A stretch of 22,487 nucleotides of DNA, from contig JAJOHG010000401.1 of NCBI GenBank assembly GCA_021029095.1, forward strand, positions 1-22,487, read 5' to 3'. Both the position numbers and the translations under genes were made by a program. The notes beneath the pieces were generated by a model, which saw only the letters and a list, made by a program, of their open reading frames with translations, was not told the origin of the DNA and ran no database searches. Positions 1 to 8,660 of the stretch are shown one piece after another; positions within the stretch are counted from its first letter, which is position 1; the number at the start of each line of letters is the position of its first letter. The stretch is from Phellopilus nigrolimitatus. Lineage: Eukaryota; Basidiomycota; Agaricomycetes; Hymenochaetales; Hymenochaetaceae.

Positions 1-940
1 AAATAGTTGTCATTTAGTGATTGTAAGTCTTACTTTTTTTGAATGATGTTGCAATAGCCTTCCATACATGAATTTATCTGGTCTTGGTTTTCTGGATTTC
101 TGCTGCCCAAGTAGTTGGCGAATTGCACCTTGCCATCAACCTCCTGCAGAAAAAATAGAGCTTATAATATCTAAAGAGCATCTATATAAGTGTTCTGCAG
201 AAGTAACCATGTCAACAGCTTCAAAACTGAAGCTGCAAAAATTCAAGATGTTTTGACATTTTTTGAGAGCATGTATGCACTGCCTGATTTCAGAGATCAG
301 CACATCCATTCTAGAAAGTGCATTATTTTTATACATCAGATGCTAGATACAGTATATACAACCATTTATCAACTTGAATGAAAGAAAAATGTGAAGAATT
401 GAGTGAGCCGCATATTTTTGAAGCTTTGAGGCCAAAAAAGTTGATATTTCGAACTCCGCCAACAATTATTATAACGGCAATAAGATAGTATTTCCGTGAC
501 ACTATTTTTGTCTACAGTCTTTAGTATGTCCCTAATTTGGTAATTTGACACCTCGGTCTTGTACTGAGGTTCCAACTACCTGCATTTAGCTGGACTTCTT
601 TGCAGATGCCGGACTTCTTTGCAGAGACTTTCATTATGCATACAACGCCTCCGATGTACTAGTCTATGATTTCGATTATAAGTCTACGAGAAGTCACCCA
701 CTTGTGGATCAGGTTAACTGAACAGTACGACAATATCGGCCAGCGTATTGACTGCATTAATAAAAGGATCCTGACAATATTTACTGCATGTATGGAATTT
801 CGAAACGTTTTGGCCACCACAATGATGAAAGTCAATGTTTCAAACTTTGCAGTTGTTTTTGCAAACGGCAAGACGAGCTTCCAAAAAGTCATCGAGTTTG
901 TATATGGGATGCGGATTTTGTCACACGTGTATTTTTACGA
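1..940. other. AT-rich stretch without a recognisable gene
   Basis: No protein family could be recognised here. Short open frames exist on both strands (for example 666-950 on + and 136-336 on -), but they overlap each other, show no known motif and are typical of AT-rich non-coding DNA. A small perfect hairpin (arms AGCTTCA and TGAAGCT around AAAC) lies near 229-246. A near-perfect 15-19 bp direct repeat lies at 592-625. The stretch ends in the promoter-like sequence of the F-box gene. Confidence 0.5.
592..625. repeat. Short tandem direct repeat (two units)
   Basis: The 19-base unit starting GGACTTCTTTGCAGA at 592-610 is followed immediately by a second copy at 611-625 that keeps the first 15 bases. 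It lies in AT-rich intergenic DNA and has no evident function; replication slippage is a sufficient explanation. Confidence 0.7.
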
Positions 941-978
941 ACAAAGTTGACTTTGTTTGGACTCACGTGGTATATATA
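941..978 (+). promoter_or_regulatory. Probable core promoter of the F-box gene: palindrome, E-box, TATA
   Basis: A perfect inverted repeat ACAAAGT-TG-ACTTTGT occupies 941-956. It is followed by an E-box CACGTG at 964-969 and the TATA-like run TATATATA at 971-978. Another CACGTG sits at 924-929. The distance to the ATG at 1174 (about 195 nt) leaves room for a 5' UTR beginning in the pyrimidine-rich stretch around 1008-1022. The right-hand duplicate of this locus (from about 8396) starts downstream of these elements, so its F-box remnant lacks this promoter. Function is inferred from position only. Confidence 0.45.
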
Positions 979-1173
979 GTATACCTTACGACCTCAGTGT
1001 TAGCCCATCTTCATTCTTTTTCGCTTCCGACCGATTGCGGAAACACAGACGTTCGTTACTGACTGTGAGTTACGCCGCTACTTGTGTCCCCTAACAGGCA
1101 AACATTGACAATTCTGATGTCATAGACAAGCGTAGATAAGTTCCCTCCTTTGATTATTCCCCCCTCATCGCGC

Positions 1174-2556
1174 ATGAAAACTCCCGTCCAGAAGTTTCCA
1201 GTTGAACTTCTGAATAGTATCTTCCAATACTGTCTCCCACAAAAGTTTGGGCCTGATTCTGCTCCACTCGTTCTCGCTCAAGTCTGTCAGCAGTGGCGAC
1301 AAGTTACTCTGGAAAACCATGAACTCTGGGCAAAGTTATACATAGACAACCACGCTGTTCGCCGTCGAAACACCTTGGACTTACTGGATATCTGGCTCAA
1401 GCGATCTGGCAGGCGGTTGATTGACGTGAATATCGACTTCAGCATATCCGGTGGCAACACAAAAACCTTCACTCTGGAACAATATCATAAAAAGCAAAGG
1501 GTTGACAGGAAGCTTTTATCACTTTTGTACCGACATTCCAGTCATACTAGGTCCTTTCAGGGAATCTTGCCTCCATCTCTTGCTTCGGAATATCCGATTC
1601 ATAAAATGAAGTTATTGGAGGTTTTGCATCTGACTGGAGAATCCGAGTGCTCTTTATCTTCACTGCCTAGTCTAGCTTTATTGACGCAAATACCGACACT
1701 TCGACACCTTTCTTTACAAGATGTTGGGCTCGATCTACGATCCCTTCATAGTCAGACTCGACTCGAACTTTCGGGGTGCAATCCGTCAGGACTAGGCCCC
1801 CATACAGCCATTGACCTCCTAAATGCATTGCCTGACTTGCAGGTAGTATATCTTGCCCTCGACCACTCAGATGGCTCCGAGCACCGCCCCACGCTCGATC
1901 GGCTGCGTCTTCCTGCTCTGCGTCACCTCTACATCAGCTGGAATTGGGCAGACACCGTCGACTCACGTTATCTCCTCGGCCAATTCTACGCTCCGCATCT
2001 GGAGCGCCTTGCGCTTAAGGGTACTCTGCAAGAGATGACGGGTATTTGGGACGCGCTCCTCTTGTTCATCCTCGCGAGCGACTCCCCGTCGCTCACGCAC
2101 CTCGCGATCGGCGACATAGGGGCGACAGACGTTTCTCTCCTCGATGTGCTACGGGTTACGCCTTCGCTGACGCACCTCACAGTCAACCATGCGCTTGTAA
2201 ATCCGCATCTTCTGCGGGCGCTCGTGTGGGACGTGCACAAACCGGAAGCGCAACTTGTGCCCCGTCTGACCTCATTGCGTTTCGGCGCATGCGAGGACTT
2301 CGAGGCATCTGACATACTCTCTGTGCTACAAAGCCGCTCTGGCACGAGTATAGCTTCGCTTGAGGGAGTCAGTTGCCTTGAGGAGGTTGACCTGCGCCAG
2401 TGTTCTGGGCTCAGACGGGAGGACGAAAAATACATACTCGCCACGGGTATCCGTAAAATTGCTTTAGATATAGAAGAGACTCTTCTCTCGCCCTTTGGCG
2501 GACTTTTCCATTCCCTGAGAATCGAAAAGTCACATCACGATTTCTTCGCGGATTAG
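1174..2556 (+). CDS. F-box-like domain protein with leucine-rich C-terminal part
   Basis: Intronless gene of 460 residues, beginning at the first in-frame ATG; the frame is open further upstream but only with a TTG codon. Residues about 5-55 form an F-box-like domain of the kind abundant in Agaricomycetes: PVELLNSIFQYCLP, then APLVLAQVCQQWRQVTL and ELWAKLYI. The remainder is leucine-rich with repeated hydrophobic spacing (for example LTHLAIGDIG, LTHLTV), as expected of an LRR-like substrate-recognition part. Such proteins are thought to bind Skp1 and present targets to a Cullin-RING ubiquitin ligase; the target cannot be read from sequence. Its start region is duplicated at about 8396-8602, where the rest of the gene is missing. 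It converges with a decayed P450 on the other strand. Confidence 0.85.
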   Translation: MKTPVQKFPVELLNSIFQYCLPQKFGPDSAPLVLAQVCQQWRQVTLENHELWAKLYIDNHAVRRRNTLDLLDIWLKRSGRRLIDVNIDFSISGGNTKTFTLEQYHKKQRVDRKLLSLLYRHSSHTRSFQGILPPSLASEYPIHKMKLLEVLHLTGESECSLSSLPSLALLTQIPTLRHLSLQDVGLDLRSLHSQTRLELSGCNPSGLGPHTAIDLLNALPDLQVVYLALDHSDGSEHRPTLDRLRLPALRHLYISWNWADTVDSRYLLGQFYAPHLERLALKGTLQEMTGIWDALLLFILASDSPSLTHLAIGDIGATDVSLLDVLRVTPSLTHLTVNHALVNPHLLRALVWDVHKPEAQLVPRLTSLRFGACEDFEASDILSVLQSRSGTSIASLEGVSCLEEVDLRQCSGLRREDEKYILATGIRKIALDIEETLLSPFGGLFHSLRIEKSHHDFFAD

Positions 2557-2860
2557 AAGTATTTTACCCCAATTTCTTCTAACGATCAACTCTACTACTA
2601 GGCTTAGCACGTGCAGACTATACGAATCAGAGGGCGATAATAAGCGGGTCGTGCTGGACGACGGCATGAAGGTGTTGGGGTAATGATTGAGGGGCACAGG
2701 CAATGCGTGTAGTAAAATGGCCCGTGAGAGATGAATGTATATTCGCGTCTAAGCCCCCTCTCCTAGCCTGGTATCGACATGAAATTCATGACTCCGCCTT
2801 TTTCGATCAACAATCCAGGATGCTTTATTATCTCCCTATCTTTCAACATGTACATACTAG

Positions 2861-3100
2861 ATGTTGTATAAGTAGCATGGTATAAGTAGCAGAATAGTAA
2901 TTTGCCAGTACGCTAGAACGGAGATAACCACATCTTCCCCACGAACAGAAGGCGTGCCGAAAATTTCCTCCGTCCACGCGCCCTCAGCACCCACACCCCT
3001 TCACGCCCTCCTCCAGGCCAGAGACAACCTCGATGTCGTACCTCTCCATCCACGTCCTTAGCACAAGGTTCCGCGCGAGCTTCCCGCCGGATGGCACGGG
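2861..3100 (-). pseudogene. Decayed 3' end of a cytochrome P450 (duplicate of the gene at 8661-10397)
   Basis: This stretch aligns base by base with about 8617-8890, the 3' flank and last ~65 codons of the intact P450. Shared landmarks include the GTATAAGTAGCAG motif, the stop-codon context ACGCTAG and the C-terminal codons for TWMERYDIEVVSGLEEGV. The copy is broken. About 20 bases just inside the stop are missing, roughly 8 bases are lost in the KGLDG region (frameshift to a TGA), and about 13 bases are lost near 3070. Similarity ends at about 3100, before the heme-binding cysteine, so no catalytic core remains. Confidence 0.85.
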
Positions 3101-3511
3101 TCGACCCGCAGGCAGACTCGGATCCGAGCAGTGATCTATTTCGGCCGTGCAAGCGCATCAGCACGACTCATCCACATCCACCATTGACAATCGGACTCGC
3201 GATGAGGATCCACTAAGAGCATCGTTCTCATGGATGTGTCTACACCACTCTGAAACTCGAGGTCAATACAAGACCTTATCTGTAATATTTAAAAAGCGAT
3301 CTTAGATTGGCCATGAATAAATATTCACAGTAACACAAGAACAGTCAAATCGACAACTTAAAGACCCAGATCAGTTTTTGAAACGTGCATAATAGTCCTT
3401 GTACCGCTTCTCGTGTAGTCCCTCTCATCTCCAAAACGAACTCCTGGCTATGTCAATCAAATTAGACGGATTACGGAAGGTAACCACCTGGCCTGGCCAC
3501 CAATCGAGCAG
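3101..3511. other. Intergenic, no gene seen
   Basis: This lies between the decayed P450 end and the stop codon of the next P450. I see no open frame with family resemblance, RNA gene or repeat. It presumably contains the 3' UTR and polyadenylation region of the minus-strand P450 ending at 3512. Confidence 0.5.
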
Positions 3512-5640
3512 CTAATACTCGAAGCGCCGCACGCGCATAGGCATGGCATTTCCCGTTTCGCCGGAGACCTTCGGGCGGGGAAGAATAGTGTTGACTTTCT
3601 CCACTTTAGTATCCGGCCCATCGCGCATAGCGAAAACGTAGTTGCGAATAAGAACAGACAAAACAGACTAGAAGAAGAGCGGGCAGTTTAATGCAGTCAG
3701 TGGATAGCTCGGTTTCGGTTTAAATAGCAGCCCGACGTCACCTTGAACTCAGCAACCGCAAAGGCACGCCCAAGGCACGTCCTTGGACCGTCACCGAAGG
3801 TCAACAGATGATGGTACCCCGTCGTTTCCTTCGCCTTAGCCGTAAGTCCTGCCTCCCCATCGAGCCAGCGCTCGGGTTTGAAATCCTTCGCGTCAGGCCC
3901 CCAGATAGCTTCGGAGCGGTTAATGCATCGTATAGGCACTATGAGGCTTGCGCCACGGGCGATGAACATGTCGTCGATGGTCTCTCCCGAGGACGTAGTT
4001 ACCGGCGAGCTGAGAGGAATGACATCGTCACAGGCGGCCTGGACGAGAAAAAAGTGCAAACGGTGAGTTCTTGATTTCACGCTGCTCAGGACTTTAGCAA
4101 ACGTACAATTCGACCAGTCTGCGGTATAGGCGGATGTGTGCGGAGGGTTTCGCGCAGGACAGCATCAAGATACGGAAGGCCGTTCGTAATTTGCTCATAT
4201 GATGGATCCTTTGCGGAGAAGTCCGCAAGCTCTGCGCGCAGCCTATCCTGCTTCTCCGGATGAAGAGATAGCTCAATCAAAGCCCACGTGAGGCTGACTA
4301 TCAGGAGGCCATCAACAAATAAATGAACAGTTAAGATGATATAACTCACTAGACGTCGTTTCGTAGCCCGCCAAAAGGAAAACCTTCATCTAAAGAAGAA
4401 TGCGGTCTGTACTCTATCTGTATAAAGACCTAAATTAACACACCTGTGCTAACGTCTCATCCGCAGTAAGCCGTAGTTCGGAATCTGCGTTCTCTGCTTT
4501 GACTAACATAACGAATAAGTGAAATTTCATTTATCAATGAAGGAGGAGAAACACGTACTCAACGCGCCAATGATCGACCGACCAGACTCGTTGCCGCCAG
4601 ATGCTCCTGCCTCCTTCTCCTTGCGGCTCCTCATCAGAAGTACTTTAGCGATCTCTTCCATACTACGATGCAGCTCTTTTATAAGGCGTCTACGCGTCGT
4701 CGGAATCTTCATGAGAAATGGCAAGACTTGGCCGAGGAGGGGGAGTATCATGGAGATGCCTCGCTGAGGGAGTGTTCCGAAGGAGTCGAACATCTCTCCA
4801 ACCTCAGAATGATGACCGTCGAGTTCACCGAAATCATGTCCAAACCCCGCGATGCCGATGCTGTCAAGCGAGACACAGTTCATCCTGCGAAGGTGTTCAA
4901 TACGAACAAGTTGAAACATATAATGCAGAAGATAGCATACCATTTCTGAACGTCAATGATGGCTTCGTCAGAAGAAGATATAGCTGCATCCCACGCAGTC
5001 TTGACCTGCGCGGCATTTAGAGATTGAATGAACGAAACAAAAGAAAAACCAATCAACCTTGTACGCGGAGTCGAAAAATACTGGTGTCAAATTCCGAATA
5101 GCGGCATTACTAAAAGCCGGAGCGAGAGTCTTGCGTTGTCTGATTTAACGGCTTTAGTTGTCTGTCTAATCACTCGGATTAACAAGTCACCTTCGATGGC
5201 TTTCACCCTCGGCCCACAGAAGGCCCTTGCCAATCTTTTGAAGGCAGCGTCAATTATAATAGGCAGGCAATAAGTAGGTATCTACTCACTATATTAGAAA
5301 TAGCCTGTTTCGCGAACGTGCTGTGCACATAGACAAACGTCTCTTTCGAGTAATAATGAGCAATAGCCTTTGCATCTACTAGGACAGTGCGACGAGAGCC
5401 GAAGGGACCTGGGATCTGGTAAACCGGTCCATATTCCTCTGCCCACTTTTCGTATATTTCACCCGAGTCGCCAAGAAATACGTCTTTGGAAACACCAAAT
5501 AACCAGCTACTCGCGGGAGGACCATGTAGTTTTGTCATTTTTGATCGCATGCGCACGATCTGTGCGACTTTGTAAACAAGCCATCCTCCAGTTGCGAGAA
5601 AAAAAAGGTCGACAGAGTTCAAATTCGACAGTATATCCAT
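3512..5640 (-). CDS. Cytochrome P450 monooxygenase (ten exons, intact)
   Basis: Heme-thiolate monooxygenase, expected to be anchored in the ER by the N-terminal hydrophobic segment (residues about 11-29) and fed by P450 reductase. My spliced model on the minus strand is 5640-5290, 5234-5191, 5139-5058, 5005-4941, 4884-4559, 4502-4444, 4389-4350, 4297-4107, 4038-3742, 3667-3512. All junctions are GT..AG, the frame is continuous and the product is 536 residues, normal for the family. Landmarks are helix C GLLWAEGESHRRQRK, I-helix AGYETT (316-321), ExxR as ETLR (372-375), PERW (441-444) and the heme loop FGDGPRTCLGRAF with Cys474. It resembles the large multi-exon P450 families expanded in wood-decay fungi; I cannot assign a CYP family or substrate. 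A TATA-like box lies about 65 nt upstream of the ATG. Confidence 0.93.
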
Positions 5641-5700
5641 AGCTAATCAGATAGGTATTAGAGTGGGGGATTAGGACTGTTGTAACCTGCTTCGCTCCAG

Positions 5701-5711
5701 CTTTTTATAGG
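5701..5711 (-). promoter_or_regulatory. TATA-like element upstream of the ten-exon P450
   Basis: On the minus strand the sequence reads CTATAAAAAG, about 62-70 nt before the ATG at 5640. This is a typical distance for a fungal TATA box with a short 5' UTR. Function is inferred from sequence and position. Confidence 0.5.
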
Positions 5712-6547
5712 AAGTTATTCTTGAAGTACGGCGCCGGTCGACCAGAAACTCGTAATGCTGAATTACTAATCTGAACTAGGTTGAGATGAGCTGGTGAGAA
5801 GATGACAGAGTGAACGCTGCGGAACAAGCACCGACGGACTGTATTTGCAGAAAAAAGGCACAGCCGGCTTCATGCCGATAGAACGCGCAGCCTCATTGCT
5901 ATTCAATGTGAAGACGATCTGATTCGAGCAGTATAGCCGCCGCGGGGATGGTGCGCGAGGAAGTACGAATCGCTCCGGCAGACAAAGCGCCAGTGAGTTC
6001 TCCAAGGCAATGCACTTCCTTTGACACTGCGGAATCGTATCCAGGCCAGCGGGGATATCAAAGCCATCAAAGTCCAGTCGGAAACCGCAGAAAAGGGTCA
6101 AAAATCATACATATTCGATCTTGAAGATTTGCTTGAATGCATGAATTCGTGCGTCAAATTCGTTGTGGCATCAGATGACAAAGGTATGTATTTTTTATTT
6201 AAGCAGTCACATAGCGATTACATAAACTTCGCCGCTCCGACCCGATCAGACAACTCTCACACCCACTTTTTTCTCTTCTTGACAGATTGAGCTATGCGCT
6301 CGAGCAGATTGGCACGGAAATCGCGGGCACGCAGAAATCCGATTATAGCGGTTTCGCCATTGCCTGAAGAACGGACGCGTCGCCCTCGCATACCATAGGA
6401 CAGCGTTTCTTTTTCTTTTTTCAGCAAGCCATTCATCTTCTGTAGCTCTATTCTACTTCCAAATTTGGTGCTCTACAATGGACAATACCGCCCTGCACGG
6501 CCTATTGGGCAACCGAGACAATTTACCGAGCTGAAACATGAATTTAT
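5712..6547. other. Intergenic region between the P450 and the repeat island
   Basis: Most of this stretch shows no recognisable gene. It contains the possible spliced remnant listed at 5948-6290 and, after it, a pyrimidine-rich segment near 6408-6430. Several short frames on both strands have no family resemblance. Confidence 0.4.
5948..6290 (+). other. Possible spliced gene or gene remnant of unknown function
   Basis: An ATG at 5948 opens a 15-codon exon ending at 5992 in a GTGAGT donor. A CCAG acceptor at 6041-6044 joins it in frame to 6045-6183, which ends in a GTATGT donor. A strong pyrimidine tract with CTTGACAG precedes 6286. The two exons encode a hydrophilic peptide containing KSYIFDLEDLLECMNS. 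The third segment is open and coding-like (LSYALEQIGTEIAG, ending in TGA near 6370), but only in a frame one base away from the one the splice delivers; the delivered frame stops at once (6288-6290). That pattern suggests a decayed gene rather than a working one. I do not recognise the family, and coincidence is possible. Confidence 0.25.
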
Positions 6548-6564
6548 ATGTGGGGTGCCCACAT
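6548..6564. repeat. Perfect inverted repeat at the edge of the repeat island
   Basis: ATGTGGG-GTG-CCCACAT forms a hairpin with 7-bp arms. It lies directly before the GGGAGCGAAGC motif (about 6569-6579) that is repeated in inverted orientation at 7229-7239. It may belong to the end of a small non-autonomous element. Confidence 0.4.
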
Positions 6565-6570
6565 ATTAGG

Positions 6571-7239
6571 GGGGGAGCGAAGCGTGTGTGACTAAGGCTT
6601 ATTCTGAGCTCTTTCATTTTAGCTCTCTATTACCATTGCTTTAATATTTTCAGGTGATGTAACCAAAGTAATGGTTTAAAATCTCAACTAGTAATGTCAG
6701 CTTTTGTATGCTTCAATGTGCAGAGAGGATGGCCCAAGACGCTGAGCAAGTTCTCACGTAAGGGACCACATGGTCCCAGGTCACGTGACACACTTTGACA
6801 AGGCTGGTAAGTCTGATTTTTGTCTCACTATCCCTTATTTAATTTTGAAATCAGAGTAAGAAATTTATTTGCTAAGATCAGGAGTTCAAGTGTGGAAGGA
6901 GGAATGTAAGAGGGGAAGCATACTTGCAGCGGCTTGCAGAATCATAATGAGTTCTCACGGGGTGGGCAGCCTCCGTGATAGACTTTTGGGAACCCTATCC
7001 TGATGATTCGCTCCCAAAATATTTTTATTATATTTTTTGCAAGAAAAAGTGAAAGATTTATTGGCTGGGCTCAGGAGTTTGAATTTTTTTGCGGAAGGAG
7101 GGAAAGAAAGAGAGGGGAGACGACCTGCATACCGCACCATAATGATCAGTTCTCACGGGGGGGGCCACACAGCCACTTGGTGGATGATCACGTGATAGCT
7201 TTTTGGGAGCCCTATCCCGGTAAATGGGAGCTTCGCTCC
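6571..7239. mobile_element. Candidate small non-autonomous element bounded by inverted GGGAGCGAAGC
   Basis: GGGAGCGAAGC near 6570-6579 on the + strand is matched by its reverse complement GCTTCGCTCCC at 7229-7239, giving about 670 bp between short inverted ends. No transposase frame lies inside and I cannot define a clean target-site duplication, so a MITE-like identity is only a hypothesis. The interior contains the direct repeats listed separately and two CACGTG palindromes. It abuts the decayed lipase gene. Confidence 0.3.
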
Positions 7240-7245
7240 CAATAA
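6835..7245. repeat. Two diverged direct repeats of about 190-220 bp
   Basis: Unit 1 (about 6835-7020) and unit 2 (about 7021-7245) share ordered blocks: a GAAAGATTTATTGGCT-like start, CAGGAGTTTGAA, GGAAGGAGG, CATAATGA, GTTCTCACGGGG, GTGATAG, TTTTGGGA.CCCTATCC, and TTCGCTCCCAA at the end. Unit 2 is longer by several small insertions. A weaker third copy may begin near 6750, where GTTCTCACG and TCACGTGA recur. The order of blocks shows tandem duplication rather than chance similarity. Confidence 0.7.
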
Positions 7246-7329
7246 GCACATACATATATCAGACGGTCAGACGGTTGACGCCGCAGAGACGAAACAGCGC
7301 GCAGAAGACACGGGCGCGAATGTGACACA

Positions 7330-7650
7330 CAGCATAGATGTGCTTCTTTCAACAAGTATTTCAAATGACACTACGTGCGATGTAATCGACTGGGGAGCCG
7401 AGTGTGTAGTGCGAGAGGTATCTAAACATCAAACCCGCGGAACCCCGGCACTCACAATTGAATAGGACCAAATCAGAGTGAAGAATCTCAAAACCGAAGG
7501 TCGTGTGGTTAATAGGTTCTCCGCGATAGGCTATAGTATGGGCGGTCTAGTTCGCCGCTATCTTGTAGGGTGCGTGATTTAAACTATCGACATGAATAGT
7601 GTTATCTTACGTATATTCTCCCTAGTATTTCATACCAGAAAGGCCTCTTT
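7330..7650 (+). pseudogene. Truncated DUF676 / ROG1-type serine lipase pseudogene
   Basis: Spliced plus-strand pieces resemble the DUF676 (ROG1-like) lipase family, which hydrolyses acylglycerols or phospholipids at membranes. One exon ends VIDWGAECVVRE before a GTATCT donor near 7420. The next (from about 7466) reads VVNRFSAIGYSMGGLVRRYLVG, containing the GxSxG nucleophile elbow, and ends in a GTGCGT donor near 7571. A CCTAG acceptor near 7622 restores ISYQKGLF. After that, the expected NFxTxATPHxG segment is missing and similarity stops. The N-terminal HGxWG oxyanion block is absent upstream, where the repeat island begins. So only the central third survives and it cannot encode an active enzyme. 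Confidence 0.7.
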
Positions 7651-8395
7651 TATTTAGGTGGCACTCCGTCCGCCAGTGGAGTCTGGAAGCCGGTGCGAGC
7701 AGAACCCGCAGCATATAAGCTTTTGCTGGACGATTCAGTAGGATGGAATAATTTGTACAGAAGTCCGAACAGGATAGCAGAGAGCATTCGCAGGTCACAG
7801 GCCCCGGGCGCGGGCACAAATCTCATTGGACAGGTTGGGCGTCCTTCCGCGGAGAGGATATAGATGAGGAAATCCTGGGTGTTGGCACGAATACTGACGA
7901 AGGCCAAGATTCGGATGCCATGGAAGCTGATTGAACAAAGAATATCTCACATCACTTTTGCTATGACCATTACTCTGTATTACATGTATATTCAGTGTTC
8001 ATCAATGTTGTCGCTGTCTTCGCTCTTTGCTGTTGTGCGGATTGCTCTGTATCTAGGCTTATGTCCGTAAATTTACGGCCTAAGGTTTTTTTCCGTATAT
8101 AGTCAGCGGAAGGCGCTCTATTGCAGTCTATGATATGTGACTCACATTGTGGAAAATAAGATCGTCCGCCTTTTTAGCAAATATGACAGCCTACGTTCGG
8201 CAGGAAAACGTACTGCTCGAGCCTCGACACAGCTGACCCCCCCCCCCACCCCAAAGCAATATGTCGCAGCGGGGGATCCGACTGTACGGCGACTCCTGTG
8301 CAGGCCGACGTACAGTGGAGACTTTGCGTGTGCTGCTTTCCTTCGATGAAACAGTTTGGATTTGTGAGTCATCGTTCTGCTGCAGCAGACTCGCT
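7651..8395. other. Intergenic, possible remnant frames only
   Basis: No gene is recognised. One plus-strand frame ending in TGA at 7932-7934 encodes an acidic tail (GEDIDEEILGVGTNTDEGQ) that looks like a protein C-terminus, but no family or upstream exon could be assigned. A C-rich run lies near 8234-8250. Confidence 0.4.
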
Positions 8396-8602
8396 TTCGC
8401 TCCCGATTGATTGCTTATTTCACAGGGACGTTCGACATTGACTGCGAGTTACGCCGCTGCTTGTGTCGCCTGACAGGCAAACAATGACAATTCTGATATC
8501 GTAGATAAACGAAGATAAGTTCTCTCCTTTGATTACCCCCCCCCCCCCCCCCCCCTTCCCCCATCACACATGAAAATGCCCGTTCAGAAGCCTCCAGTTG
8601 AA
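8396..8602 (+). pseudogene. 5' remnant of a second F-box gene copy
   Basis: This aligns with about 1020-1210: the 5' flank, the ATG (here 8570) and roughly the first 12 codons (MKMPVQKPPVEL against MKTPVQKFPVEL). Directly after GTTGAACTT the sequence jumps to the equivalent of about 2849 in the left copy, so the whole F-box body is deleted. The deletion ends are similar short sequences (AACTT and AACAT), consistent with a junction at microhomology. The upstream palindrome, E-box and TATA of the intact copy are not present. It cannot encode an F-box protein. Confidence 0.85.
8536..8555. repeat. Poly-C tract of 20 bases
   Basis: An uninterrupted run of 20 C lies in the 5' flank of the F-box remnant. 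The equivalent place in the intact copy (1160-1164) has only about six C. This indicates slippage expansion after loss of function, or a sequencing-length artefact. Confidence 0.9.
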
Positions 8603-8660
8603 CTTGTACATGTAAACACTAGGTATGGTATAAGTAGCAGGATATTAATTTGCCAATACG

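Noticed and set aside
136..950. Short frames at 136-336 (-), 190-381 (+) and 666-950 (+) as genes
   Set aside because: They overlap on opposite strands, are AT-rich, have no recognisable motif, no clear promoter and no splice-supported extension.
2913..3164. An independent 83-codon minus-strand protein over the P450 remnant
   Set aside because: It is in a different frame from the P450 codons it overlaps, and the sequence is clearly a decayed copy of 8617-8890.
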